A stretch of 64,000 nucleotides of DNA from Thermosyntropha sp. Lineage in GTDB: Bacteria; Bacillota; Syntrophomonadia; Syntrophomonadales; Syntrophomonadaceae. Under the pieces are notes generated by a model. That model saw only the letters and a list, made by a program, of their open reading frames with translations, searched no databases and was not told where the DNA came from. Shown piece by piece: positions 7,696 to 16,556 of the stretch. The stretch spans positions 186,001-250,000 of the forward strand of contig NZ_JACDOH010000002.1 in assembly GCF_017656155.1 (NCBI RefSeq), given 5' to 3'. Every line of letters starts with the position of its first letter. Position 1 is the stretch's first letter. The translations under genes and the position numbers were made by a program.

Positions 7696-10323
7696 ATGAA
7701 CAACTTTTTTAACTATCATCACATCATTTGCACAGAAGCTATGCTTAATGAATCAGAACAAAAATATCAGCGTTTAGTGGAAAATGCCATGTTTGGAGTT
7801 TTTATTTTTGATATGGACAAAATTTACTTTTGCAATAAATATATCGAAGAAAATCTAGGTTATAAACTTGAAGATTTTTGGAAAAACAACCTCACTATCT
7901 GGGATCTGATGCCTGTTGATTATCGCGAAAGGCTCTATCCAACAGCATATAATTATTTCAAAAATCAAACCCCTTATTCAGACCGTTTTGTAAGCAAACT
8001 AACATGCAAAAGCGGTCAAACCAAAACTTTTGAAATAGCAGTATCTTCAATAAACTACGATGGCAAATATGCTTTACAGGGAAATCTTATTGATATCACC
8101 CATTTTATCGAAATTCAAAAAAAAATTGAATCTAATATGGATATTCTAGAAAAATTAGAAAAAAGACAGCGCAGCCTTTTAGAGAACTTGCAGGACGGAT
8201 TTGTTTTCGTAAATACAGGCTTTAAAATAATCCAGATAAACCAGGCCTTTGCTAGAATGCTGGAATATGAAATTGAGGAATTAGAAGGAAAATGCCTATT
8301 AGAACTGGCTGCCTATGAAAAAGATACAATCTCTCTTTTAAATGGGATGAAAAAAAGGTTAAAAAACATAAATGACAGCTATGAACTGAGCTTGCGCAGC
8401 AAATCCGGCAAAATTATTCCTACCCATATATCTCCCACACCATTTATTGATAATGGACAAATAATCGGCTGCTTTGCCATAGTTAAAGACTTAACAAAAA
8501 TCAAAGAAACTGAATACAGGTTGACATCCCAGGCTAATATCCTTTCCAATTTAAGCGAAGGCATTATAGTCACCGATGAAAAAGGCGCTTTAATATACAT
8601 GAACAAAGGAGCACAGCAGATATTGAATATTGACAGCGAAAAATTTTTAAACCAAAACATAGATGAGCTGACTAAATTATATAATCTAGAAATTGATTAC
8701 CGAAAAATAGAAAAGGCTGTATTAAAAAACCAAACATGGCAAACCGAAGCAGAATTGACCGATAATGAAGGACAGCAAAAATATGTTCGCCTTTCTATTA
8801 CCCCAGTAAAAGATTACTACAACAATTTACGCAACATAACAATAGTTATCTCCGATTTAACCGAAATTATAAAAGCCAAAAAGCAGGCTGAAGCTGCCAA
8901 TCTGGCCAAGACTAATTTTTTGGCCAACATAAGCCACGATATACGCACCCCCATGATCGGCATCTTAGGAGCAGTTGACCTTTTATGTCAAGAAAAATTA
9001 TCTCCTTACCAAACTGAACTGATTCAAACTATAAAACAGTGCGGTGAACAAATGCACGAGCTTATCAACGATATTCTCGATCTGTCACGCATTGAAGCAG
9101 GATATTCCCTTGGAACTAAAAAATATTTCAATCTTAATCAAATTTTAAATGAATGTGTTCAAACTATATACGGTAAATTGCCGGCGGAAGTAGAACTGTA
9201 TACATATGTAGCACCTGATGTTCCTTTAAATTTATACGGAGATCAGTTACAAATAAGAAGGATAATTTTGAATCTCCTAAGCAATGCAATAAAATTTACA
9301 ACGAAAGGAGAAATAAAAATAGAAATTAAATTGTATGACCGAATAAAAAGCATCGATGACAACAAGGTGTTTATCCTTTTTAAGGTTAGTGATACAGGTA
9401 TAGGTATCCCAAAAGATAAAATTGATACTATTTTTGAAGCCTTTGAAAAAATTGACACTTTTCCCGCGTCCGGTACCGGATTGGGACTTGCCATATGCAA
9501 ACAACTGGTAAAAAATATGGGAGGGGATATATGGGCAGAAAGCACTTTAGGAAGAGGCTCTATCTTCAGTTTCTATCTTCCATTGGAAAAATCAATGGGA
9601 ACCTTTGAAACCAGGGTAGATCTCATGAACTTAAACAAAAAAACAATTCCAACATCAAATAAATCAATTCTCTTAGTAGAAGATAATCCAGTTAACCGCA
9701 AAATTTTATTTTATATGTTGACAAATGTCGGATATGAAGTAACAGTTGCAGAAAATGGAATCAGCTGTCTCAATATTCTTCAAAACAAAAATTTTGATTT
9801 GATAATAATGGATATGCAGATGCCAATCCTTGACGGATATGAAACATGCAAACGCATAAGAAATGAATATAAAAATAACACCCCTATACTCGCACTTACT
9901 GCTTTCTCTATGGAAGGTGACAAGGAAAAATGTCGCTTGGCAGGATGCGATTATTATCTGGCTAAACCTGTATCAAGCCAGCAGTTATATGAGAAATTAG
10001 ACCAGATATTTAACGAATCTTCAGATTCTGCTAATATTGAAGAAAAAAACAGGCAGTTTATCAAAAATCTCATACCAGAATTTTTAAACAATCTGGGAAA
10101 TTTGATGACCAGTATGAAAACCAGCATCGAAACAAATAATACAAAAGAACTGGCCAGTATTGCTCACGATATAAAAGGAACTGCGGGATTATATGGATTT
10201 CACCATCTATCCAATCTAGCAGCCGAAATCAGAAAAGCAGCTTTAGAACCAAATATATCCCGAATACACGAAATATATCAAAATATGCTGGAAAACATTG
10301 AACAAATAAAAATGCTTTTATAG
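7696..10323 (+). CDS. Hybrid sensor histidine kinase (three PAS, HisKA, HATPase, REC, HPt)
   Basis: About 875 residues, cytoplasmic, with no membrane segment. Order: three PAS domains (roughly residues 20-135, 155-270 and 280-395), HisKA with phospho-His 414 in NISHDIRTPM, HATPase (NLLSNAIKF, DTGIGIP, GTGLGLAI), a receiver domain (VEDNPVNRK, acceptor Asp 706 in MDMQMP, Lys in AKP) and a C-terminal HPt domain with His 824 in AHDIKGTAG. All phosphotransfer residues are intact, so a full His-Asp-His relay is possible within one protein. No separate response regulator lies nearby. ATG 7696 is preferred over 7678 because GGAGGA lies five bases before it. Confidence 0.93.
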   Translation: MNNFFNYHHIICTEAMLNESEQKYQRLVENAMFGVFIFDMDKIYFCNKYIEENLGYKLEDFWKNNLTIWDLMPVDYRERLYPTAYNYFKNQTPYSDRFVSKLTCKSGQTKTFEIAVSSINYDGKYALQGNLIDITHFIEIQKKIESNMDILEKLEKRQRSLLENLQDGFVFVNTGFKIIQINQAFARMLEYEIEELEGKCLLELAAYEKDTISLLNGMKKRLKNINDSYELSLRSKSGKIIPTHISPTPFIDNGQIIGCFAIVKDLTKIKETEYRLTSQANILSNLSEGIIVTDEKGALIYMNKGAQQILNIDSEKFLNQNIDELTKLYNLEIDYRKIEKAVLKNQTWQTEAELTDNEGQQKYVRLSITPVKDYYNNLRNITIVISDLTEIIKAKKQAEAANLAKTNFLANISHDIRTPMIGILGAVDLLCQEKLSPYQTELIQTIKQCGEQMHELINDILDLSRIEAGYSLGTKKYFNLNQILNECVQTIYGKLPAEVELYTYVAPDVPLNLYGDQLQIRRIILNLLSNAIKFTTKGEIKIEIKLYDRIKSIDDNKVFILFKVSDTGIGIPKDKIDTIFEAFEKIDTFPASGTGLGLAICKQLVKNMGGDIWAESTLGRGSIFSFYLPLEKSMGTFETRVDLMNLNKKTIPTSNKSILLVEDNPVNRKILFYMLTNVGYEVTVAENGISCLNILQNKNFDLIIMDMQMPILDGYETCKRIRNEYKNNTPILALTAFSMEGDKEKCRLAGCDYYLAKPVSSQQLYEKLDQIFNESSDSANIEEKNRQFIKNLIPEFLNNLGNLMTSMKTSIETNNTKELASIAHDIKGTAGLYGFHHLSNLAAEIRKAALEPNISRIHEIYQNMLENIEQIKMLL

Positions 10324-10351
10324 CAATTGAACTGCTATAAAAGCATTTTTT
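10309..10351. terminator. Bidirectional terminator between convergent genes
   Basis: A 17-bp perfect inverted repeat (arms 10309-10325 and 10333-10349, loop ATTGAAC). It overlaps the stop codon of the hybrid kinase and is A-rich on the left and T-rich on the right, so it can end transcripts from the kinase and from fusA. Confidence 0.85.
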
Positions 10352-10362
10352 CACAAATGGAT

Positions 10363-12381
10363 TTAATCATCAATTTTTCTTTCTTCATAATGGGAAAATT
10401 CCATGGAAAACCCTGCCCTTCCCTGAGTCAAGGAACGAAGCACAGTTGAATAACCAAACATTTCAGCTAAAGGAACATAAGCCTTTATAATCTGGGTGTT
10501 ATTTTCCATTTCCATAGATTCTAAACGGCCACGCCGGTTATTTATATTACTTATGATGCTTCCTGTAAATTCATCCGGTGTAGTAACTTCCAGCTTCATT
10601 ATAGGTTCAAGCAGTTTAGGTTTAGCTTTTTTAAGGCATTCTTTCATTGCCATCATACCGGCGGTTTTAAATGCCATTTCTGAAGAGTCAACTTCATGAT
10701 AAGAACCATCAAGCAAAGTAACCTTTACATTAACTACAGGATATCCTTTTAATACCCCTTCTTCCATAGCCTGTTTTACCCCGGCTTCTACAGCTGGAAT
10801 ATATTCTTTAGGTATTACGCCGCCTACGATCTTGCTCTCAAAGGCATAACCTTCAAAAGGCTCAATCATGAGCACTACATGTCCATATTGACCTTTACCA
10901 CCAGTTTGTTTTACATAACGGGTTTCATGCTGGGCAGATGCACCAATAGTTTCACGATACGCTACCTGGGGCTGTCCTACATTAAAATCAACTTTAAATT
11001 CTTTGGCCAAACGATCAGTAATTATTTCTAAATGCAGCTCTCCCATTCCTGCAATCAAGGTCTGCCCGGTTTCTTTATCATAAGATATTTTAAAAGTCGG
11101 GTCTTCTGCAGCAATTTTGTTAAGCGCTTCACCTAATTTTGCCTGATCAGCCTGAGTTTTAGGCTCGATCGCAATCTGTATAACCGGTTCCGGAAAATCA
11201 ATAGCTTCAAGCAAAACAGGATTATCTTCTGTGCATAAGGTATCTCCGGTGCTTACATCTTTAAGCCCTATAAAAGCCACAATATCGCCAGCAAAAGCCT
11301 TTTCAATTTCTTCACGGTGATTTGCATGCATTTTAACAATGCGTCCTATTCTTTCTTTTTTGCCTTTGCTTCCGTTATAAACATAGCTTCCTGCAGTTAC
11401 TGTCCCTGAATAAATACGTGCAAATGCCAATTTACCTACATGGCGATCAGTAACAATTTTAAATACCAAAGCAGTAAAAGGTTCTGAAGGATCAGAAATA
11501 ATTTCTTTCTCTTCTCCGGTATCAACCACTGTGGCAACCGCCGGTTTAATGTCTAAGGGAGAAGGCAAATAATTTACTATTGCATCAAGTAAAGTTTGTA
11601 CTCCTATATTGCGATAAGAGCTTCCACAAAGCACCGGAATTATACTGCCATCTATAGTGTTCTGGCGAATGGCTTCAATCATCATATTTTCAGGTATATC
11701 TTCTCCGTTAAAATACATATCTAAAAGTTTTTCATCAGTTTCTGCTACCGACTCTAACAGAGATGAACGTAAGCTTTCTGCTTCATCAACATACTCAGCC
11801 GGTATTTCGTTTTCTTTTATTTGAGTTCCCAAATCACCTTCAAAGGTAATATACTTCATCTTTATAAGATCAATTATACCAGCAAAATTATCATTAACAA
11901 AAACCGGAATAGTAAGAACCAGAGGTTTAGCACCTAACCTTGTTTTAATCTGATCTACTACTCTATAAAAATTAGCGCCTACAGCATCCATCTTATTAAT
12001 ATAGGCAATACGTGGAACCTTATACTTATCAGCCTGACGCCATACTGTTTCTGACTGGGGTTCTACGCCGCCTTTGGCACAAAAAATAACTACTGCACCG
12101 TCTAAAATCCTGAGGCTTCTTTCTACTTCAGCCGTAAAGTCAACATGTCCCGGCGTATCGATTATATTGATAGCATGATTTTTCCATACACACTTGGTTG
12201 CAGCCGATGTAATAGTTATGCCTCTCTCTCTTTCAGCTTCAAGATAATCCATAACGCTCTGCCCGTCATGAGTTTCACCAATTTTATGGGTCAAACCGGT
12301 ATAAAAAAGAATTCTTTCCGTAGTAGTTGTCTTTCCTGCATCAATGTGAGCAATAATTCCAATATTGCGAAGATCCTTCAT
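10363..12381 (-). CDS. fusA: Elongation factor G (solitary copy)
   Basis: About 672 residues; a ribosomal translocation GTPase. G1 AHIDAGKTT, the switch I region with RGITI, G3 DTPGHVDF, G4 NKMD and G5 CGSS are present, followed by domains II-V (domain [13 protein letters not shown], domain V RRGRLESM). The ATG at 12381 follows AAGGAGTGA; the upstream in-frame Met at 12417 lacks such a site. Typical EF-G is about 690 residues. It is not beside rpsL-rpsG-tuf, so it may be a second EF-G specialised for translocation or recycling rather than the main copy. Its promoter matches the consensus and the leader may be attenuated (see sites at 12426-12528). Confidence 0.9.
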   Translation of the reverse strand: MKDLRNIGIIAHIDAGKTTTTERILFYTGLTHKIGETHDGQSVMDYLEAERERGITITSAATKCVWKNHAINIIDTPGHVDFTAEVERSLRILDGAVVIFCAKGGVEPQSETVWRQADKYKVPRIAYINKMDAVGANFYRVVDQIKTRLGAKPLVLTIPVFVNDNFAGIIDLIKMKYITFEGDLGTQIKENEIPAEYVDEAESLRSSLLESVAETDEKLLDMYFNGEDIPENMMIEAIRQNTIDGSIIPVLCGSSYRNIGVQTLLDAIVNYLPSPLDIKPAVATVVDTGEEKEIISDPSEPFTALVFKIVTDRHVGKLAFARIYSGTVTAGSYVYNGSKGKKERIGRIVKMHANHREEIEKAFAGDIVAFIGLKDVSTGDTLCTEDNPVLLEAIDFPEPVIQIAIEPKTQADQAKLGEALNKIAAEDPTFKISYDKETGQTLIAGMGELHLEIITDRLAKEFKVDFNVGQPQVAYRETIGASAQHETRYVKQTGGKGQYGHVVLMIEPFEGYAFESKIVGGVIPKEYIPAVEAGVKQAMEEGVLKGYPVVNVKVTLLDGSYHEVDSSEMAFKTAGMMAMKECLKKAKPKLLEPIMKLEVTTPDEFTGSIISNINNRRGRLESMEMENNTQIIKAYVPLAEMFGYSTVLRSLTQGRAGFSMEFSHYEERKIDD

Positions 12382-12425
12382 TTTATAACTCACTCCTTCG
12401 AAAACCAAAATAACCAAAAAATTAA

Positions 12426-12448
12426 CGGCATACCTTCAAGTAATGCCG
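12426..12448 (-). promoter_or_regulatory. Terminator-like hairpin in the fusA 5' leader
   Basis: The leader RNA can form CGGCA/TGCCG plus an inner TAC/GTA stem with one bulged base, followed directly by TTAATTTTTT. It lies between the promoter and the fusA start, so it could act as an attenuator. The stem is short and the assignment is inference. Confidence 0.45.
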
Positions 12449-12489
12449 ATAGCTGCTAATTCTTCAAACTTTTCAAAATAAAATAGCAT
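12436..12489 (-). CDS. Possible 17-codon leader ORF before fusA
   Basis: ATG at 12489 opens a 17-codon frame (MLFYFEKFEELAAIGIT) whose TGA stop lies in the loop of the downstream terminator-like hairpin. This is the geometry expected of leader-peptide attenuation. Against it, the predicted transcript start is only about five bases upstream, so there is no ribosome binding site and translation would have to be leaderless. Confidence 0.25.
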   Translation of the reverse strand: MLFYFEKFEELAAIGIT

Positions 12490-12499
12490 CCAATGTAGA

Positions 12500-12528
12500 A
12501 TTATATGTTTATTGTATCTTTTTGTCAA
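12500..12528 (-). promoter_or_regulatory. Sigma-A promoter of fusA
   Basis: Exact consensus TTGACA (12528-12523), a 17-bp spacer, and TATAAT (12505-12500) on the minus strand, about 120 bp before the fusA start. The 361-bp gap 12382-12742 holds this promoter, the fusA leader, an A+T-rich stretch without recognisable genes (12530-12700) and the terminator of the next gene. Confidence 0.8.
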
Positions 12529-12706
12529 ACAAAAACTAAAAATTTTTTTACCTTTAAATTAATTTCATATATAATAAATATTTCCTTATTATTCTTTGAT
12601 CCGTCCTTTTCTTAAAGAATTTAATTTTATATTTATTCTTCCCATATTTTTTTTATTTTTTTCTAAAAATAATGAAGTAATTTATGTTAATTCTGGTAAT
12701 AAAAAA

Positions 12707-12730
12707 AGCGAAAGCTTAAAGCTTCCGCTT
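12707..12730 (-). terminator. Intrinsic terminator after the crotonase gene
   Basis: Hairpin AAGCG-AAGCTT / AAGCTT-CGCTT with a small mismatch, followed on the minus strand by a run of seven Ts, 13 bp beyond the stop codon. Confidence 0.75.
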
Positions 12731-12742
12731 AAAATCATTTAA

Positions 12743-13525
12743 TTATTTTCCTTTAAAAACCGGTTTGCGCTTTTCAAAGAAAGCATCAATACTCTCATTT
12801 TGATCTTCAGTTCCGCAACAGAAGGTAGATTGGGCTTGTTCAAACAATAATCCCGCATTTACACTGCTTTCATCTGCCACATTAATGCCTTTTTTAGCAA
12901 ACCTTACAGCAACCGGTGGCAGATTAGCAATACGTTTAGCCATTTTCATAGCTCTTTCTTCCAGCTCTTTTCTTTCTACCAGTATCTCAATTAAACCAAT
13001 TTGCCAAGCTTCTTCTGCACTTATTTCATCACAGCCGATTATAAGCCTTTTAGCTTGTCCTATCCCTACCAGCTTAGTAAGCCGGACTGTCCCCCCCATA
13101 TCCGGTGAAAGTCCAAACCGAACTTCCGGAATCGAAAAACGCGCATCACGTGAGGCAATTCTTATATCACAGCCCAATATTAACTCCATAGCCGAACCGT
13201 AACATAATCCATGTACAGCTGCAATCACCGGTATAGGCATTTCCTGCCATCTCCCATAAAGTCTTTGCAGCCAGGCCAGGTTGTCCATAATAAATTTAGA
13301 ATCAATAGACTTTAAAATGCTTAAATCAACTCCAGCCGAAAAATGAGGACCATTAGCCTTTATAACTACCGCCCGCAAACTTTTGTCATTATCAATTTCC
13401 TCCTGAATTTCATAAAGTTCTTTGAAAAAAGCTTGGGTAACCAGATTCATCATTTCCGGCTTATTAAAAGTTATTATTCCTATATTCTCCTGTTTTTCAT
13501 AGACTATACTATCCCCGTAGCTCAT
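12743..13525 (-). CDS. Enoyl-CoA hydratase/isomerase (crotonase) family protein
   Basis: About 260 residues. Crotonase-fold marks are the oxyanion-hole segments HFSAGVDL and GLCYGSAMELILGCDIR, and the acidic motif PEVRFGLSPDMGG. The hydratase-type first Glu (PEV) is kept, but the position of the second catalytic Glu of true hydratases appears to be Arg (AKRLI). An Asp in SPDMGG matches the Asp of delta3,5-delta2,4-dienoyl-CoA isomerases. I therefore favour an isomerase over a classic hydratase, at moderate certainty. ATG 13525 lies seven bases after GGGGG; the Met at 13531 would touch it. It stands alone, not in a beta-oxidation operon. Confidence 0.85.
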   Translation of the reverse strand: MSYGDSIVYEKQENIGIITFNKPEMMNLVTQAFFKELYEIQEEIDNDKSLRAVVIKANGPHFSAGVDLSILKSIDSKFIMDNLAWLQRLYGRWQEMPIPVIAAVHGLCYGSAMELILGCDIRIASRDARFSIPEVRFGLSPDMGGTVRLTKLVGIGQAKRLIIGCDEISAEEAWQIGLIEILVERKELEERAMKMAKRIANLPPVAVRFAKKGINVADESSVNAGLLFEQAQSTFCCGTEDQNESIDAFFEKRKPVFKGK

Positions 13526-13623
13526 CTTCATACCCCCAGTACAATAAAATTATCCATCACTAAAGATACTATACTGCTATTTTGAATATATTGTCAATTG
13601 AAATTACACAATAAAATATTTTC

Positions 13624-14172
13624 TTATTTTAATAATGGAGATATAGCCTTAAATTCTGGAGTACCTGAAACCTTTAACAAGTCAAAAACAACGGTTTCAG
13701 TATTGGTAATTACGGCACCTACATCCCGCATCAGCATAAGCCCATTTTCATAATTCAGATCAAAGCGGGAACAAACTGCATCTTTGGCCACATGCACAAT
13801 ATACCCTGTTTCAATTAAATCTCTCACGGTTTGAAATACACAAACATGAGTTTCGCTTCCAGCTACAATCACATATTTTCTACCTAATCTGTTCAAAATT
13901 TCTCTCAAATCATCAGTACAAGCAGTAAAACTCATTTTTTCTAAATAATGATAATTTTCGGCTGCTTCTTTTATTTCCTCAACCGTTGATCCTAGCCCTT
14001 TAGGATACTGCTCAGTTAAAACCACTGGAATTTCAAGTTGTCTAGCAGTCGCCAGAAGTAATTTAGTATTTTTGAACACCGCTTCCCGATCTTTCATAAC
14101 CCGCATCAATTTCTCCTGCAAGTCAATAATCAGTAAAACTGCTTGTTTACTATCTAAGGTGAATTTATTCAT
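13624..14172 (-). CDS. Isochorismatase/nicotinamidase-family hydrolase
   Basis: A 182-residue alpha/beta hydrolase of the isochorismatase-like cysteine hydrolase family. The expected triad is visible: Asp in LLIIDLQEKL, Lys in YLEKMSF, and Cys in VAGSETHVCVFQT, with the cis-peptide-type GSETHVC turn. It resembles the YcaC-like hydrolases, whose substrate is not known, more than nicotinamidases, which carry an extra metal-binding Asp-His-His set that I do not see. It lies downstream of dut on the same strand and is separated by dut's terminator. Confidence 0.85.
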   Translation of the reverse strand: MNKFTLDSKQAVLLIIDLQEKLMRVMKDREAVFKNTKLLLATARQLEIPVVLTEQYPKGLGSTVEEIKEAAENYHYLEKMSFTACTDDLREILNRLGRKYVIVAGSETHVCVFQTVRDLIETGYIVHVAKDAVCSRFDLNYENGLMLMRDVGAVITNTETVVFDLLKVSGTPEFKAISPLLK

Positions 14173-14280
14173 AAAATACCTTCCTTTCTGGATGTTTTTC
14201 TGTAGTCATTAAGAATTATTAAGCAATGACAGAAAAATAAATCTTCAAAAATTAAATTTCAAAATACTTGCACAAAAATC

Positions 14281-14307
14281 AGGCTATTTTATTCAATAAA
14301 ATAGCCT
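14281..14307 (-). terminator. Intrinsic terminator after dut
   Basis: 12-bp stem AGGCTATTTTAT / ATAAAATAGCCT with a 3-nt loop, followed by GATTTTTG on the minus strand. Confidence 0.75.
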
Positions 14308-14387
14308 AGTTTTCTTATTCAATCTCTTGATTTTACCTTAAATATAATATATAATTTTTAAGGTTACGTATATTTATATCTGTATTT

Positions 14388-14774
14388 CTATCTTTGGACA
14401 AAATTAGCCTGGACTACAGGACTTATAACCATTTGTGCTACTTTTTGACCGGGAAAAATTTTTACCGGTTTATCGTTTACATTTAAAAGCAGAATGTGTA
14501 TTTCATCTGTATGTTCTGCATCGATAGTTCCCGGAGCATTGGCAACTACTATCCCTTTTCGAGCCATTCCGGCTCTGCTTCGGATTTGAGCTTCATATCC
14601 TTCGGGAATTCTTATAGCAAAACCAGTTGGAAAACTTTTGACTTCATTTGGATACAGCACTACTTCTTCGGTTATAGCTAAGCTTATGTCACATCCTGCT
14701 GCGTTTTTCGTTTCATATTCTGGAATTCTTGCCCATTCTACGAGTTTTTTGAATTGTACATTTACTTTCTCCAT
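14388..14774 (-). CDS. dut: dUTPase-family protein lacking the C-terminal motif V
   Basis: About 128 residues of trimeric dUTPase fold. Motif I is AAGCDISLA, motif II RSRAGMARKG, motif III NAPGTIDAEHTDEI and motif IV GQKVAQMVI. Two features are unusual: the usual DYRGE part of motif III reads EHTDE, and the protein stops at QANFVQR without the Gly-rich arm (R-G-x-G-F-G-S-T-G) that closes the active site of a neighbouring subunit. No frameshift restoring that arm is seen after the stop. It may be a reduced-activity dUTPase or a related nucleotide hydrolase. ATG 14774 has GGAGG eight bases upstream; ATG 14780 is too close to it. Confidence 0.85.
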   Translation of the reverse strand: MEKVNVQFKKLVEWARIPEYETKNAAGCDISLAITEEVVLYPNEVKSFPTGFAIRIPEGYEAQIRSRAGMARKGIVVANAPGTIDAEHTDEIHILLLNVNDKPVKIFPGQKVAQMVISPVVQANFVQR

Positions 14775-14991
14775 TGTCATTACCTCCTACATTTTATTTT
14801 CCGGTTTGCTATATATAAAAAAAAATTCTACTTTTCTTCCTCAGTTCCTTTTTATGCTGACAAATATTTTAAAAATTTATGCATAAAAATTTAAGACACT
14901 GACTGCTTTTTAACATCATTAATCCTATTATCTGCTACAATTATATAAACATCTTTTTTCCATCTCTTTAATAACTGTGGAGGTTGATACT

Positions 14992-16518
14992 TTGCTAAAC
15001 TTAAAAAAAACAAGCTGCAGAATTTTTATTTTCGCTTTGTTATTTTTCATGTCTTTTTCTTTATCATCAGCCAATGCGGCTCAGTATGAGGATACTAAAA
15101 ACCACTGGGCTCAATACTATATTGATTATTTAAATAATGCTGGATATATAAGAGGTTACGAAGACGGCACTTTTAGACCGGACAATAACATGACCCGGGC
15201 TGAATTTTTAAGTGTTCTTCTCAATTGTATACAGCGTAAACCTGCTTACATATCATATATTTCGGGTAGTTCATGGGCAGAAGTAATTTTAGATGAAGCC
15301 GTAAAACAGGGCATATTAAATCCCAGTGAATATCCAACAGATATAAATCCATATGAATTTATAAATCGGGCAGAAGCTGCTGCTTTTATAGCTCGTTCCC
15401 TTAACATAAAACCTGATTACAGTCCGATTAATTTCATTAAAGATATAGAACAAATAAATTCAAATCCTTATAAACCATATATAAAAGCTATATATAAAGA
15501 AGGCATTATAACCGGTTACCCTTCCGGAGAATTTAAACCTTACGATAAAATTACCCGTGCCCAGGCCTGTGTAATTTTTAAAAGATTTTTAGATAAAAAA
15601 ATCGCCAGTTATAATAACAATCCCTACTCATATCCAACTATACAAAAACATTACTGGGAAAACCTTACTCTGTCAGATGTATATGCGGTATATGATAAGG
15701 CAGGAAATAAAATATCATCTGGAAGTATAAGCCGTTTAAGATTTCGGATTAACAACCGAAGCACCTTATATGATTTAGATGAAATAAAAGTTGATCCAGA
15801 ATATGATTACATAATAATAAACAATGTAAAATACGATGTCAGCAATATACAAATCCTGGTTAGAAAAAATTATTCAAGCTACGAATATGAATACCACCTT
15901 AAAGATATATATACAAAAAATAACCAGCTGGTTTTCGACTGTTACCAAAGAAGTTCCATATATATTGACAAATATTATGATATATGCTTTTACGATACCA
16001 ACTATGATCGCATAACCTCTTTTGATATTTATGATCTCAGTGTATATCTAAATGGCAGATGGATCAAAATGACCGATTCATCTCTCGATATACTGAACGA
16101 AGATGAAATCGAATATAAAAACAAAACTTATGAAATTACCGACCTTTACCTTTATTGTTTATATAACAACAAACAGTACAAAGTCTACAGAACAAGCTAT
16201 TATGGAAGTAAATTGAAAATATATCTGGAAACACTCTCAAAAAGTGAATATGTAGCAGCTCTAGATGACATTGTATTTTATGAAGATGGGGACAGGCTCA
16301 ACTGGTATGCAGAAGATTTGGATATAAAAATAAACTCAAGGTGGCACAGTTTTATGGATTTGTCTCTTATAAGCCAGGATTTAATAATCTATGACGACCA
16401 TCGGTATATGCTCAAAGATAAATTGATTAGAAAATATAATTATCCTGAAATCCAGTACATTATAAACGATGCATATTTTGAAAACGAAAGGCTTATTATA
16501 AAAATTGAACGATATTAA
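14992..16518 (+). CDS. S-layer homology (SLH) domain cell-surface protein
   Basis: About 508 residues. A signal peptide (FIFALLFFMSFSLSSANA|A) is followed by three SLH modules that anchor proteins to secondary cell-wall polymer: residues about 33-85 (HWAQYYIDYLNNAGYIRGYE), 90-140 (degenerate) and 150-200 (AIYKEGIITGYPSGEFKP). The remaining 300 residues are Tyr- and Asp-rich and appear to contain three degenerate repeats spaced about 90-100 residues, each with a strand-rich D-x-I-x-h-x-N-x-x-Y core; I do not recognise this domain. Start TTG 14992 follows GGAGG by eight bases. It lies alone on the plus strand with a shared terminator downstream. Confidence 0.9.
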   Translation: MLNLKKTSCRIFIFALLFFMSFSLSSANAAQYEDTKNHWAQYYIDYLNNAGYIRGYEDGTFRPDNNMTRAEFLSVLLNCIQRKPAYISYISGSSWAEVILDEAVKQGILNPSEYPTDINPYEFINRAEAAAFIARSLNIKPDYSPINFIKDIEQINSNPYKPYIKAIYKEGIITGYPSGEFKPYDKITRAQACVIFKRFLDKKIASYNNNPYSYPTIQKHYWENLTLSDVYAVYDKAGNKISSGSISRLRFRINNRSTLYDLDEIKVDPEYDYIIINNVKYDVSNIQILVRKNYSSYEYEYHLKDIYTKNNQLVFDCYQRSSIYIDKYYDICFYDTNYDRITSFDIYDLSVYLNGRWIKMTDSSLDILNEDEIEYKNKTYEITDLYLYCLYNNKQYKVYRTSYYGSKLKIYLETLSKSEYVAALDDIVFYEDGDRLNWYAEDLDIKINSRWHSFMDLSLISQDLIIYDDHRYMLKDKLIRKYNYPEIQYIINDAYFENERLIIKIERY

Positions 16519-16556
16519 AATAAAGAGGCATGATCGAAATCATGCCTCTTTATTTT
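16517..16556. terminator. Bidirectional terminator, 18-bp perfect stem
   Basis: Arms 16517-16534 and 16539-16556 with a CGAA loop; A-rich on the left, T-rich on the right. It ends both the SLH gene and the convergent amino-acid transporter operon. Confidence 0.9.
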
